Shown here: in pieces, positions 10,689-23,296 of the stretch
Numbering within the stretch: the stretch's first letter is position 1
Layout of the letters: each line of letters begins with the position of its first letter
DNA from: Spongospora subterranea f. sp. subterranea
Lineage: Eukaryota > Endomyxa: Phytomyxea > Phytomyxea > Plasmodiophorida
Length of the DNA stretch: 64,000 nucleotides
Assembly: GCA_049724395.1 (NCBI GenBank)
Contig: JAUGWO010000190.1
Span: 1 to 64,000 of the forward strand
Reading direction: 5' to 3'
The notes under the pieces: model-generated
Database searches by the model: none
Told to the model about the DNA's origin: nothing
What the model saw: the letters and a program-made list of their open reading frames with translations, nothing else
Translations under genes and position numbers: made by a program

Positions 10689-12623
10689 ATGGACGGCGAT
10701 GGGGTTCCGGATTGGGTTCCGGATCAGATGGTCGATATCACCGCCCATCTCACCGATGCCGTTCACGATCTTCGTGTTGGCCAGATGATTCATGGTCCCA
10801 GGTTCTCCCTGTTTGAGGTACTGGATTATTGTCAGATATCGCCCCCGGTTCGATTTTGGGGTTTCTGTGTTGAGTATCCCGCGATTTCGAGAAAAAATCA
10901 CTGAATCGGGGTCAGGCGATGTCGGCACTGGAACTGTTTGACCGAAAAATGGACCCGCGACTCGATTATAATCCGGTTGCGATTCCCCCGAATTGCGTCT
11001 TCTCATGGGCCAGCGACGTCGACGCGATTGGTGCAATGGATCGCCTATTGCAATGCGAGTCGCTAACCTATAACGGTATCGCGCGTCCCCCCATTATCCC
11101 GTCGCCGTTTTCGGTTCCCGCTAAACCCGCCGTCCGTCTCTCCAGGTTCGACGGTATTGCACTCCCTGTTCCTCTGCGTCTGGCTTCACGACCCGCCCCA
11201 GCTGGCGTCGCCCTCGAAATCGGCGCCCACGTCTGCTGTGCGAGCGTATTCCTTGGCCGTTCTCCGTTGCGTCAGCCGCGCTCTCGACGCGCTCTACCTA
11301 TCTGATGTCGGATACGAGGAAGACATTACGCTTGACAGATTCGGGTGAACACAGACTCACGTGTGTGCACAATGGGGAACTAACTCATTCTTCATTTTGC
11401 GCTTTTTTTCGTTCAGGTTTTCCATGGCCGATTCCACGCCATCTACCGAGATCGTGGCGTTTCTTGATAGCGCCATCACCCTGTTTCCTGACCGGTCCCC
11501 GATCGCCCTGCGCCTGCGATATCGCCGGTCGCTTTTGATCGCGCTCGAATACCTTGCGGTTCGATCGTCGCCGTCGTCCAGCAATGCGTTCGAGTTCATG
11601 GCCGACGCCATCAAGTGCGCCTCCTTCATCAGTTTCGACGTCGACGACGACGCCGACGAACCCGCCATGGACATTCCGTATTTCGACCTGTCGGTTCCCA
11701 GTTCGTGCATCGCCTCGTGCCCTCCTCGGCCCATCAAACTGAGATCGCGCCACGAATCGCTGCAGTTCCAGGTCTCGTTGTTGCAGCAATTGGACCGTTT
11801 GCGGTATTTCCCCAGCGACAGCAACAACAGCCCATTGTCTCTGGTCGCGTACTACTCGGCCCTGGCGACATCGCCGCCAACCGCCAACCTCATCACCCGC
11901 GCCTACTCCTACTTGCTCTTGACGCCCGTCCAGAACCTCCCGCCTCACTATAAGCTCTTCATTCGCTGCCTATCGCTGAACCGATCCCGCTCCCATCGCT
12001 ACACGTCCAAGGTGCTTTCCTCATTCGCGACGCCATTCCCTCCCGATTTTGTCGCGTTGGTGTTTATCCACCATCTGGAGGTCATGTTCGAGCTGTCGCT
12101 GTTCTCCGTTCGCGAATACTGCTCAGCGTTTTTCTTGATCCATTTCCTCTACTCATCGCTATCCACCGCGACAACGCCCTTCATGAACGGCTGTAAACAC
12201 CTCGCCTACGGTCTGTATTTATCGTCCACGATTTTCTCAATGTTGGACAGATCGACGACACCACCGGCCAACATCAATCGTGAATCTATTTATCAGCACC
12301 GTTTCGCTCTTCTGGTCAAGTATTTACCGTCTCTGCCGACGTATTCGGATTTTCTCAGGGTAAACGAGGCGCACACGATGGAGGATTGGTCGGAGCTGGC
12401 CAAGCAGGCCGTGTCACTTTTTCGCCAGGCCAAGCAGGAGTTCTCACACGGCACCTTCCCGATCCCATGCCAGGCGCAACGCGCCCGCAATCTCTGTAAA
12501 GTCGCCGTCGCCAATGCGGTCAGCGTTCTGTCGTCCGACAAAGATCCGGGTCTAGAGGTGCTCACCGATTTCAGTTCCGATCACACATACCCGATTCTAT
12601 CCTGGAAACCACAAATAAAATAA
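10689..12623 (+). CDS. NAA35: N-alpha-acetyltransferase 35, NatC auxiliary subunit (MAK10)
   Basis: Scaffold subunit of the NatC complex, which acetylates N-termini beginning Met-Leu/Ile/Phe on the ribosome. Four exons join in phase: 10689-10817, 10916-11075, 11146-11344 and 11417-12623. The MAK10 signature is clear: LRVGQMIHGPRFSLFE, then, across intron 1, AMSALELFDRKMDPRLD. After intron 2 come TVLHSLFLCVWLHDP and DVGYEEDI. The long last exon has LRLRYRRSLLIALE and CPPRPIKLRSRHESLQF, also typical of the family. The start is the first ATG, with DITAHLTDAVHDL shortly after. All introns are GT-AG, 69-98 bp. A 63-codon plus-strand frame and a 187-codon minus-strand frame overlapping these exons are shadows. 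Confidence 0.93.
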
Positions 12624-12917
12624 TTGTCAGGTGTTCATCAAATAATGAAATATTGCTGCATGGCCTGTTCGTCGTATTGTTTCGCACCGATAGATCGGCG
12701 ACGGCGCTGTAGAAAACGGGCACAGTTGGTGTTTTGTTTTCAATACCGATGATCGCGAACAGAATGACCGTTGTCGAATGGATATTCTGATTCAACCGGT
12801 GTCCCCGGCTGGCGTGTTGGGTAGCGCCATTTTGACCCTTGCGAGGGTAAAGTTACCTCCTCCATCCAATTCATGACCATGCGCCTCTAACGAAGACCAC
12901 GCCCGGGTGGAAAATCG
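12624..12917. other. Short intergenic stretch, nothing recognised
   Basis: Space between the NAA35 stop and the first arm of the inverted repeat. No gene or repeat was seen. Confidence 0.5.
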
Positions 12918-13372
12918 TAGTCGTGTACGGCGGGTGGACATCCCTCAGTTATATTCAAACGATCAGAACAAATTCGAATCCGTCCCCGCCCTTTGCATCA
13001 AAGGTACCGACTCAATTCAAGATCGTGGAATCTTTCTCTTGGCGGCGCGACCGGATGCCGACCCATTGACAGTGGATACCTCCATGCAAATGCGAACAAG
13101 TTTGCCTGATTTTGATCCGGATCACAAAACACGACGCGCCCTTTTATCAAAATCCGTTTTGTTACGCAAAATTAATACATCTCAATTATTAGTCGCCTAA
13201 ATATGCATAGGCAAACCTGTTCGCATTTGCATTAAAGTATGACGACATCCGGTCGTGCCGCCAGGGGATCGATTACACGATCTTGAGATGAGTCGGGTAC
13301 CCTTGATGCAAAGGGCGGGGACGGATTCGAATTTGTTCTGACTGAGGGATCTCCACCCGCCGTACACGACTC
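12918..13372. repeat. Imperfect inverted repeat, arms of about 170-195 bp
   Basis: The segment starting AGTCGTGTACGGCGGGTGGA at 12918 and running to about 13114 returns in reverse complement at 13205-13372. The arms contain several indels and substitutions, so they are older than the MULE duplication. The spacer is about 90 bp. The left arm is open for 97 codons, but this is not convincing as a protein. Confidence 0.85.
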
Positions 13373-13414
13373 AGACTACCTCCATGTACACTTGACCGGT
13401 AACCGGTAACAGTA

Positions 13415-13750
13415 ACTGACGCCGACTCCAGCTGGTCAATCTGAGCGTTTGACAAGACCATTCGACTGGTCATTCTGAGCGTCTGCCGATACCAATCGAC
13501 GCCGACTCTGGTAATTTCTGAGCGTCTGCCGATACCATTCGACGCCGACTCTGGTCATTCTGAGCGTCTGCCGATACCATTCGACGCCGACTCCAGCTCC
13601 AGCGACGATACTGTTCGACGTTGACTCCATTCGGAGCGTCTGACCATACCATTCGACGCCTGGTCATAACAGCGTCTGACGACATCATTCGAAGCCGACT
13701 CCCGCTGTCATTTCTGAGCGTCTGACGCTATCATTCGACGCTGACTCCAT
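13415..13750. repeat. Degenerate minisatellite, about 42-bp unit
   Basis: Tandem copies of a unit containing TGAGCGTCTGCCGATACCAT and TCGACGCCGACTC. The first three copies are well kept; later ones drift and vary in length. It ends about 200 bp before the pyrophosphatase start codon. Confidence 0.85.
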
Positions 13751-13947
13751 TCATTTTTCCATTCTGTGTATTTCCTTTGTATGGGATTATCCGGCGGCGT
13801 TCCCTAATACAGCTCATTTCGATAGATTCTGGGTGTGGCGAGGAAATCTAAAGGGCACGTCAAACAACCACATCCAGATCGAGTTGGCCTAGCCTTATTC
13901 GACAGTTTTGAATGCGACCGGAATTTCGCCCACGATCCACTGTCTCC

Positions 13948-16900
13948 ATGCGATCGGCGGGCGGCGCGGTGGAATCGGGCTATACTGGCGTTAATGTCGG
14001 GGATAATTACGATTATGAAACCGGCGGAGGATTGCTGCCTTCCAAGGTCTAACGGATTTCTGAATCGGTCCCTAACTCATCATTAACGTCTTGTAGAGCT
14101 ATGGCGGCGGTTCTAACACCATCGTGGAGTTCGACCAATACATGATGGTCATGGCATCAGTGTGTATTGCCTGCGCCGTGTTCGGTCTATTCGCCATCCC
14201 TGGCGCTGGGAAAATCGTCGTGTCGTTCGTGATGATCGTCTGCGCCGGAAGCTTCCTGTTCTGCTCGTTTCTCACTCGATGGATTCTGTCGAAAGATACA
14301 GGGGACTCCTGCGATGAGGGTCATATCTGACGCCATCAGAGAAGGATCCGAAGGTTCCTAGTTTATTTTTGTGTTTTGGACGATAATCAACCGTATGGTC
14401 CCGAATTAGGGTTTTTAAGGGTTCAGTATTCTACTGTGGCGTATATGGCGCTAGTAGTGTCTGCTGTTTTATTTATAATCTATCTGTGTCGTGATGCCCA
14501 ATCCGTTTTCGTCAGCTCGTTTACGCTCGCGTCGATTACGGCGCTGTCTTTCCTAATTGGTAAGTTGTTTTGTCATGGTGTGGTCTGTGTTGACCCTAGT
14601 TTTTATTCACACCAGGGGCTTTTTGTTCGGCCCTGGCTGGATTCGTTGGCGTGTGGGTATCCGTTCGAGTGAATATTCGCGTTGCTAGCGCCGCCGCCAG
14701 GCATAGCTATTCTGGTATGATCGTACCTGCAATCTAGGTTCTGCCGCACTGACCGAGACTTTAGATGCACTTCAGCTTGCGTTCAGAGGTGGCGCTGTAT
14801 CTTCTGTTCTATCGGCAGCAATGTGTATTACAGGCTTGTGTGCCCTCTATGTTTGCTTTCACCTCTTTTTTGTTGTTATTGGAGGTAATATTTCAATGTT
14901 GAGGCGTGCGTTTTCAGCAATTAACTAGATTTAGGCATGCCACCGCAACAGGTGCCGATGATGATGGGTGGCTATGGTTTTGGAGCGTCGTTCGTTGCGC
15001 TGTTTATGCAGTTAGGCGGCGGAATCTACACGAAGGTATAACCACATCATCAGCAACTCCTGAGTGATGTTCAATTCGTCTCACAAGGCAGCGGATGTTG
15101 GTGCCGATATGGTTGGGAAAATCGAAAAAGACATCCCAGAAGATGATCCTCGTAATCCTGCTGTCATTGCCGACTTGGGTTCGTATTATCATTACGGTTC
15201 CAGCAATAGTTGTTAAACGGCTTGAAATGTTATGCAGTTGGAGACAATGTCGGTGATTGTGCCGGATCTATGGCAGATGTGTTTGAAAGTATTGCTGCTG
15301 AAATTATAGGTGGGTGTTCGTTTTCTCGTCGGCGAGCTTAAATTGATATCTGCGATAGGAACGATGATCTTAGCTGGTTCTTTGGCTTACAAAGCAAACC
15401 TATCAAATCCGGAGAATTTTGTTTTCTTTCCATTGGTCATTCATGCTCTTGATCTAGTCATCAGCGGTGTGGGAATCATGCTCGTTCGTAGCGAAAACGA
15501 CCGAGAGGTTTTCTAATGCACCCTCATCACCGCATTTCGTCAACATTCCGCTTAGGATCCATTATCGTCAATGAAACGTGCATATGTTGTGTGCATTGGC
15601 ATAGCCCTCGTTGCTTTCTTCTTCTCAACCCGTCTATTACTGTATACTGATGTCGCTCCAAACGCATGGTGGCATTTTGGGCTTTGTGGTTTGGTCGGAA
15701 TCGTTTGCTCATATTTTCTTGTGGTATGTAAATTATATTATCGTTTCGATAAAAACTAAGATTTTTTTCTGCAGATAACAACTCAATATTACACCGATTA
15801 TCAAAACGCTCCTGTGAAGAAAATCGCTTCGTCGTCCTCAACGGGACATGGTACGAACATCATAGCCGGAGTCTCTGTCGGCATGGAATCAACAGCTCTT
15901 CCTGTCGTTATCATATCTGTCTCGTTGTTAAGCGCACATGCATTAGGGGCTTCATCCGGAATCCCCGGAAACTCATCTGTATGTCGTCATCCGTGTAATG
16001 TGGGTTGATAGTTATTCCGAGTCGGTCAGGGACTTTTTGGTATCGCAATCGCCACGATGGGAATGCTGTGCACAGCTGTTTTTATCTTGTCCATGAACAA
16101 TTTCGGACCCATAGCGGATAACGCCGGTGGAATCGTGGAAATGAGCGATCAGTCCGAATCTGCACGAAAAATTACTGATCGCTTAGACGCCGTCGGCAAT
16201 GTGACTAAAGCGGCTACTAAAGGGTACCTCATCTCATTTCGTATCCTCACACTAAATCGGGAACCTAACCGTAAGCATGTTTAGGTATGCTGTTGGTGGC
16301 TCTGCCCTGGCATGCTTCGTTTTATTCCAGGCCTTTTTAGACGAAGTTAATGAGTTTTCCAAGGTTCCTCTACATGTTGTAGATATTGCGAAAGTTGAAG
16401 TGATTGTGGGCGGTTTGTTGGGTATTGGCCTTGTTTTCTTATTTACTGGATGGGCCATTGACGCTGTAGGCCGAACCGCTCAAGAAGTGGTAGGATAACC
16501 TTGAAGAATCCATTTTGGTGTCGCTTTCCTGATCACGGCAATGTTTTATCAATGTTCAGGTGTGGGAAGTTCGTAGACAATTCAAAGAAAACCCTGGCAT
16601 AATGGAATGGAAGACGAAACCGGAATATGGAAAGTGTGTCCAAATTGTGACGAAAGCTGCTTTGAAGGAGATGGTTAAACCTGCTGCTCTGGTATTAGAA
16701 ACCTAACTTTGCTCGTATTCTGATTGGGATTGATTACTATCATAGGCGCTATGTTGTCCTGTCGCCATCGGCTTCATTTTCAAATGGGTTGGAAATATCA
16801 CGGGTCGCCCGCTACTTGGCGTCGAGGTTTTAGCCTCGTTTCTTCTGTTTGGCACTTTAACAGGCCTTGTTATGGCGATCTTTTTGGATAACAGCGGAGG

Positions 16901-17093
16901 CGCTTGGGATAATTGCAAGAAGCTAATTGAATCTACGGGAGGCAAAGGCAGCGAAACCCACAAAGCGGCGGTGACAGGTGATACTGTTGGCGATCCGTTC
17001 AAGGACACAGCTGGACCGGCACTTCATGTCATTATTACAACAATGTCCACAACTGCATTAGTTCTCGGTCCAATGTTTATCGGGACACAATAA
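13948..17093 (+). CDS. Vacuolar-type H+-translocating pyrophosphatase, K+-independent (type II) class
   Basis: Membrane pump that hydrolyses pyrophosphate to acidify vacuole- or Golgi-like compartments. Many exons with short introns cover the full family, closest to plant AVP2. Recognisable blocks are DAIREGSEG and [53 protein letters not shown] and [10 protein letters not shown] (pyrophosphate and Mg2+ binding), [30 protein letters not shown] and the end block [18 protein letters not shown]. The site separating K+-dependent from K+-independent pumps reads [10 protein letters not shown], with Lys where type I has Ala, so type II is inferred. The start (13948) precedes a short polar exon and a first membrane segment. 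One anomaly: at 14301-14304 a run of four G puts WILSKDTG and [14 protein letters not shown] out of frame by one base. Confidence 0.93.
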
Positions 17094-17132
17094 ACAGTTT
17101 AATTTTGATTGAATAGCACGTTTTTGGATAAC

Positions 17133-17654
17133 CTATTTTGATGTATGCCACAATACGCCAACGAGGACAGGTACAGCAATGGCGACAGCAGCATAGACCA
17201 ATTTTAAACCGCTGTTTTCAGACTCTGCTTGCTTTTTCGATTCGTTGATCGCCTGCTGGTTCTTCGCGCGTTTGTCCTTGAACACTTGAATCGGATCTTT
17301 TGCAACCTCCCCCTGAAGCAAATGAAGAACAATGAATGGACAGGAATGAAGAAATTGCATCAGGTTTAACCTCTAGCGTTCCGACGCACAACGGCGCCAT
17401 GAGCTCACGAGCATGCATGGAATGAGACATATCCTCGAACTCCTCAGTGGCGTCTTCTCCTGCCGAGCTGAGCAGGATATCGGGACCTCCAGGATGATCC
17501 TCCGCAAACTTGGTCACATCATAGACATTTCCATGTATCGATATCCATGCATCCTTCTCCAACGAATGTTTCTTTAGCTCGTCCTATGCCATCGATTGAG
17601 GAATGGTCTGGCGTGCCCACCAGCCGTACTTACTTTGGTGATCGTCTTGGTCAT
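17133..17654 (-). CDS. Tail-anchored cytochrome b5
   Basis: Small haem protein that donates electrons to lipid desaturases and other membrane oxygenases. Three exons: MTKTITK, then, after an intron ending near 17582, DELKKHSLEKDAWISIHGNVYDV with the haem-binding EDHPGG motif. The second axial His lies in DMSHSMHAREL. The last exon has a charged linker followed by a hydrophobic segment (VYAAVAIAVPVLVGVLW) and HTSK, a C-terminal anchor for ER or outer mitochondrial membrane. The start is the ATG at 17654. Its stop lies 39 bp from the pyrophosphatase stop, in convergent orientation. Confidence 0.93.
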
Positions 17655-17992
17655 GGTCAGATCAAGTCTGCTTACTGGATTGGACAACTCTGACGAGAAC
17701 ACGGCAAACGATCTACAGTAATCTGTCAAAACTATCACGAAAATCTCGAGGGAGGTGCCGGTGCGAGGGATCAAAAGGTACAGCGGGAAACTCCGCCGAA
17801 CAGTTACACGTACACAGCAGGATGGCGGTTCAGGTGCTCCCTGGCACCCTCTGCACACACCCGACCAACGCCCCTCACCATACAGGCATGCAAGGTCAAT
17901 TGTTTGTTTTTCGAAACCACAGACTCGACAAAATAAAATCACTTATCTTTATCTATTGCTACAATTAATATTCAGTGAAATTTCAAAAGTCT

Positions 17993-19255
17993 TCAAACAT
18001 CCGATTCGACAATGTGTAATTCTGGGGAAGGTGACCTTGGTTTCGAATCTCCGGTGGATTTCGACGCCAGCTGTTCTTCGATAGCTTGCATACCCAGCTT
18101 CTTCCTTCGATCCATTGCAGCCGAGTCTGAAAACAAAACAGAATCAACTTTTTGCAAGCTCATAGTTTACCCATCGTACCCGAGCCCGGAACAGCGGGTT
18201 TAGGTTGGAGATTTGCTCTTTCAGCTGTGACAATGAACATATCATTCTGGCTCATATATGTGCTAAAAAATCCTAAAACAACGGCAATCTGGAAAAAAAC
18301 AGCAAAAACAGCTGCTAATGAAGGGCGAAGTGGAGCTGGAAACAATGCATCAAGCTGGAAATCAACTGAGACGTTGCCGACAAGATCCGTTGACTGGTCA
18401 ACTCGGAAGAATCTGCAGAAAAAATTAAGAGAACATCCGTGCCCATAGGTAGTTTAAGTACCGAATATAGAGCCACGAGAAGTACATCCCGAAACAAATC
18501 GGAAGAAAGTCTTTTGCCAGAATGCCTCCGGTAGCAAAGAAGACAAATGATAAAATCAGCAAAATGAAGGGTAAATGCTATAGAAATTAAAAAAATTAGA
18601 TAAAGTAATACTGATGGGGGTTGCATTTCCAACATTGAATTTCAAACCGGGCAAAGAGTTTTGCAGAATGGGTTTTTTTCCTAGTAAAAATTTTAAAGCA
18701 ATGACGAGCGCCGATGATATGCCGCTCATTCCGTTGAACTCATGAAACCTGGGCAATGGAGTCAGATAAACGACACATCGTTTGAAAACATTAGTTACAG
18801 AAATGATTCCCATCTGGTAAAAACAAATAACAGCATTTCGATCCAGAATATGGTAAACCCGCTGGCTATCACGACAAATCCCTAATGATCATACTGAGAG
18901 AGTGAAAAACTTGCTCCCTGTTGGTTTGACGTACCAATAAAGAATATGTGGTACGGTTGAAACGGCGTTGAACATATCTTCCCGCAACAAGGAGAACCAG
19001 GGCATTAATACAGGACTAAAAATTGATGTGAAAAATGGGTGATACAGGATGCATCAGCCAACAACTAACCAAAATAAAGTTGGAATCAGCCAAAGGATAC
19101 GTAATTATATTCCATAGATAAAAATGTATGAAGAAAGAGTTCGCAGGTGAAAGGATCAAAAGCGAACTGAGCCAGGGTGAATATTGGCTGGAGACAACTA
19201 ATGACAACAGGACATGAACCGTCGCTATTGCAGGGAAAACAAACTTGGCCTGCAT
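17993..19255 (-). CDS. TMEM115-like Golgi membrane protein (rhomboid-related, DUF1751)
   Basis: Multi-pass membrane protein of the TMEM115 family, implicated in Golgi retrograde transport; it is related to rhomboids but not a protease. The first exon starts at ATG 19255 (MQAKFVFPAIATVHVLLS) and contains PANSFFIHFYLWNIITYPL, the family's early WTLATHG-like region. Later exons give FNGMSGISSALVIALKFLLG, then FLPICFGMYFSWLYIRYLN and DLVGNVSVDFQLDALFP, matching the GLLSSWVYLRFYQ and DHFAFATFFP blocks. The last exon encodes DRRKKLGMQAIEEQL, like the conserved RRxxALKALxERL tail, then a Ser/Pro-rich end. About six introns are needed. The middle exon near 18870-18990 is the least certain. Confidence 0.78.
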
Positions 19256-19728
19256 CAGAATGCGGACTTCGCTTATTTTTGCTTTAGCAGGCCCCCCGAG
19301 ACGATGAGCGACGATCACCTAACTGCACTCAGCGAATGACTAAAAAAGTGAAGAGGTTAAAATGGGGCAATACAGGGTTTGGTGAACCACTCCGGTCCGG
19401 AGACTGGTGGAGTGGGGACGACATATTGTATATGGGTACTGGTACCGTTACAAGAATGTAGTGTGATTTTGGTCATGCGAAACTCACTATTGATTCCGAA
19501 ACCACGCGCACAGGTTGAGGAGCATACAGCGGTTAATCTGCCAGACACATGAAGTGTTGAAAGGCTTTAACCGACTGATATCTACTTCGGTGATCCTTCC
19601 TCTGCCTCCACTCACCGTCTGGTTCGTCGATCCCCCGTCTTCTTCCTTTGCCCCGCTCACCTTCTGCTTTCCGACCCCACTCTTCCTCGATCCACCCGTC
19701 CGTATGACCTGGTAACTCCTCCCCGGCG

Positions 19729-20185
19729 ATGCGTTCGCAAAACAACATCGCAGAGACGATTGCCGAGGCCATTGCGCCACTGCTACAACAGCAAGCGCTA
19801 TTACAGCAGCAAATTTCCGATCAGCAGGCATGGATTCGTGAAATATCAAGTTCCTGGATCGAAAGCCGAACTCAGAACTGGCAGCCGATCTCGCGCCAGA
19901 AGGGGTGAAACCTGGCGATTCGAACCTAACGGTCCGTATCGACCTCGTCAAGTTTTCTGGCGATTTCAGCCCCACTTCGATAGGAGCGGCAATGTCCAAA
20001 TTGACAGTCTTTTGGAAAAGCCGCCGACGGCGCGGAACCTGCTATTAGTCTGGAAGGTAATGCTTTTATCTGCGTTATGGACTTCGATCGCATTTGATGT
20101 CCTGCTTTCCGGAACTGTCCGCAGCCGACAATATGACAATCTGGATTGCGAATATCACGATAAAACTTCGCCGTTGAAATATATA
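19729..20185 (+). mobile_element. Gag-like remnant of an LTR retrotransposon (fossil, tentative)
   Basis: A Gln-rich coiled-coil segment (ALLQQQALLQQQISDQQ type) is followed by a FSGDFSP-like block, which resembles the start of a Ty3/gypsy gag. Nothing of pol and no long terminal repeat was seen nearby. If the reading is right it is a short broken relic. The 170-codon minus-strand frame over the same bases is taken as a shadow. Confidence 0.33.
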
Positions 20186-20254
20186 AGCGCTAACTAACTC
20201 TTATGTGTTTAAGAAAGTAAGTCTAATATGGTACCAAAATATTATTTTACACAT

Positions 20255-23200
20255 TCATGAGTATTCCTCCATAAGTTCATCAACGGTTTTGACCCTGGCA
20301 ATCGGGTAGACTGCTGCGTGAGCACGACTTGCAATAGGCTCAACAGCGGCATGAACTTCCTCATCTTCATCACATATAACGTCGAAACGATCCAGAAATA
20401 CCCTAGCAGATTTTGACGCAATGGTGACGTTTACGTTCTGTTAAGCTGAATAAGAACAATTGAAGAAACGTGATGAGGACAACCCGTACAGGCAGAGGCT
20501 CAGTTTCCAGTACGGCTGATTCGAAGACATTGGATAATATGGATACGACCATATTGTCGTTGTGGCTTTTCGCATGGGTACATAGACTGACTTCGGTACT
20601 GTGTTGGCAAGTCTCACTGACGTCAGCGCTGGTCTCATGATGATGGTTATGTTGACACGGGACAGAAAGAACTAAGGATTCATTTGATAAGACGCAAGAA
20701 TTGACGAAAAATGGGAACTGACTTCTAGCGCTGGAGATGTTGGATTCTATGCTAAGAAGAATACACATGATCGAATCAGCAACCATATCAGTAGCAGGAT
20801 TGGAACACCATTCCAGACATACAAAGCTATTGTAGACAGGCGTTAACAAAAAATATCACATTAGGTGCAAAATTACCTTCCGGAATCTTTTGGGTGATGG
20901 CAACGTGACATTGACGTCTCCCATGATCACTAGTTGCCGAACACCTTCTACCTCGACTTCATCAACGGCGTAAACGCGGCTCAGAAATTCCCGTACTATA
21001 CCAATATCACCCGCAAATGGAACCTGAAAACCCCGATCAGCTACAAAGACTTTAAAGCACGACAACAAATACAACCTTAACGTTCTGTGTTATTAAAGTA
21101 TGCGATAGCGGTGTCTCAACAGGCAAGTCTTCAACAGCCATAATGCGATCGGCGAAGTCCTTACGAACGACAAGGCCAGAAAGCAAATACGGCGCTCGAG
21201 CAGCAAGTGTGCCGACAACCTGAGAATAAGTTTAATAAAACACAATTGTTAATGTGAAAAATGGCTACCTTAGCAACGCGTTCGGAACGAAATTCGAGCT
21301 CAACTTGCTGACAGTTTTTTGGGGCAATCACGCTCAACGATCCGTCGTTATATATCCTCATTAACTCCTGCCGTAGTCGAAGCATTTGATTTGATTCTCC
21401 ATGAACGAGAACGATATGCCTTGGACGGAGGACGGAAATGAACTCAGAAGTTTCCGCGAAATCAGCGTGAGCTGAAAACGAAACCTAAAACTTTCCATAA
21501 AACATTCATTTCTTGACATCATTAGGGCAATCACCTCATGAACAGACATATTCAGTGGAATTTTTAGACCTGACAAGGTTGTGATAAAATCAGGTTCATT
21601 TTGAATTAGCTTTGCCAGCGTTCCTGAGAAACAACTCAAAAAGAGAATTACCAACTCCTTACTGCAAAAATCACCTTCAACGGAATAGCCCGCAAGGATA
21701 ACTGCGTTCTTTTTTTCCGAGCACCACATTTCAAAAAGTTGGCGAGATAAGCCATTCTGAAGCATCCCTGGAGATGCCATTATGATAGAGGGCCCGATAT
21801 CATCAAGATGCTCCATCCCTACAGAAAGTTAACACGTTCTCTCAAATGGAATTTGAAGATAAAAAACCTTTAAGATTTAAAATATGCCGAAAATTAAAGG
21901 GATTTCCAAGCTCGCTCCGAGCCCTGATAACAGTGTTCATCATATTCACATAACGCCGATAAACGGTCATGCCTAATAAAAGGGAAGGAAAGATCAGACA
22001 CTTTTACGGTGAATTATGGAAAACTACATTTTTTTGCTAACGCAGACGCATAATAGATGGGAAATGGATGCAGCATGGGATTGGCATCCCAATACTCATC
22101 TAAAATCAAGAGAAGTTCCTGCGCTCTTCCAAGTGCAAAAACAGGTATGAGCACACGGCCACCACGAGCAACAACCTGATTATCTTGTAAGAGAGCACTT
22201 CAACAGTATGGGTCACGCGAAATTACCTGATGAACTAAATCAGTAAACCTTTTCTCTCTTTCATGAATTGGAGGAATGGTTCGGATCCCCCACGTGCTGA
22301 AAAAAAATTAGCGACAAAAGAATAGACGAATAATTAAGCGCGAACCTTTCCACAATCAAAACATCTGGTCGCATTGGGGGGATCTCTGCGGCCATTAAGT
22401 GCCTATCCTCTCGCCGAGAATAATCGCCAGTATACAGTACTTTGACTCCTAAAAATATGTTTTTATGATAGAGAATTTTGTAAAATAAAAAATAATTATC
22501 AGAATTTCAAAAAATCCTATTTCTACACCTTTAATTTTTTGTGATAAAAATTTCAAAATACGTTAAAACAATTATTTTGTTTTCAATAGAACTAAAAAGA
22601 TTTAAAGTAAAATTCACACAAACTACACACCAGCAATCTCAATCATAAACATGGCTGCACCAAGAACATGACCAGCATGGTAGCACCAAAATTTGATTCC
22701 TAGAAAGATAATCAGAAAGATGGCTTCGGTAACAGTTAGAAAAAGAATACCTTTATGGTGGACTACCTGATGAAAATTTATTGCTTCAATTTTATCCATA
22801 GAGTTCACTAAATCATTCTCATCATACAACGCAGTGTCAGCTGAAATAGCTGAAACCTACGGTCAGTCAAAAAATATGATTAGAGATAACGACGACTGAA
22901 CAATCACCTTGACAAAATCTTGCAGTATGAGCTTATAAATCGATTTTGTTGGATGTGTCATGAAGACTCTCCCTTTAAAATTAGTCTGTGCTAGGAAATA
23001 CGGGAGGGCAGCCGCATGATCCAAATGAAAATGGGAGATTAGAATGATGTCAATCTGGTCAGCTTCAACTTGATCAAAATATGGAAGCGCGTCTATACCC
23101 TTTCCAGCAGGGTGAATGCCGCAATCAAGCTGATCAACGAGAACGATATCATAAGAAAGGTCAACGTTGCTACATCACATTATGTTCAACTGACCATAAT

Positions 23201-23296
23201 GGTCTTCCCTTTAAACTGAAGGATATGGCACGATCGGCCGACCTCATTTCCTGACCCAAGCGGGGTAATCGATAGGAAATCGGCATCCTCTTCCAT
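20255..23296 (-). CDS. CPSF3: CPSF73, pre-mRNA 3'-end cleavage endonuclease
   Basis: Catalytic metallo-beta-lactamase/beta-CASP endonuclease that cuts pre-mRNA before polyadenylation. The first exon (ATG 23296) has [19 protein letters not shown]; the next gives [20 protein letters not shown] and the zinc-binding [13 protein letters not shown]. The beta-CASP part includes [20 protein letters not shown], then [18 protein letters not shown], and later a block resembling SFSAHADF, then [18 protein letters not shown]-terminal exons contain [19 protein letters not shown], typical of the CPSF73 C-terminal domain, and end with [14 protein letters not shown] and a stop at 20255. More than ten short introns interrupt the gene. 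It is divergent from ValRS. Confidence 0.93.

Noticed and set aside
11385-11948. 187-codon minus-strand frame
   Set aside because: It lies antisense to the well-supported last exon of NAA35.
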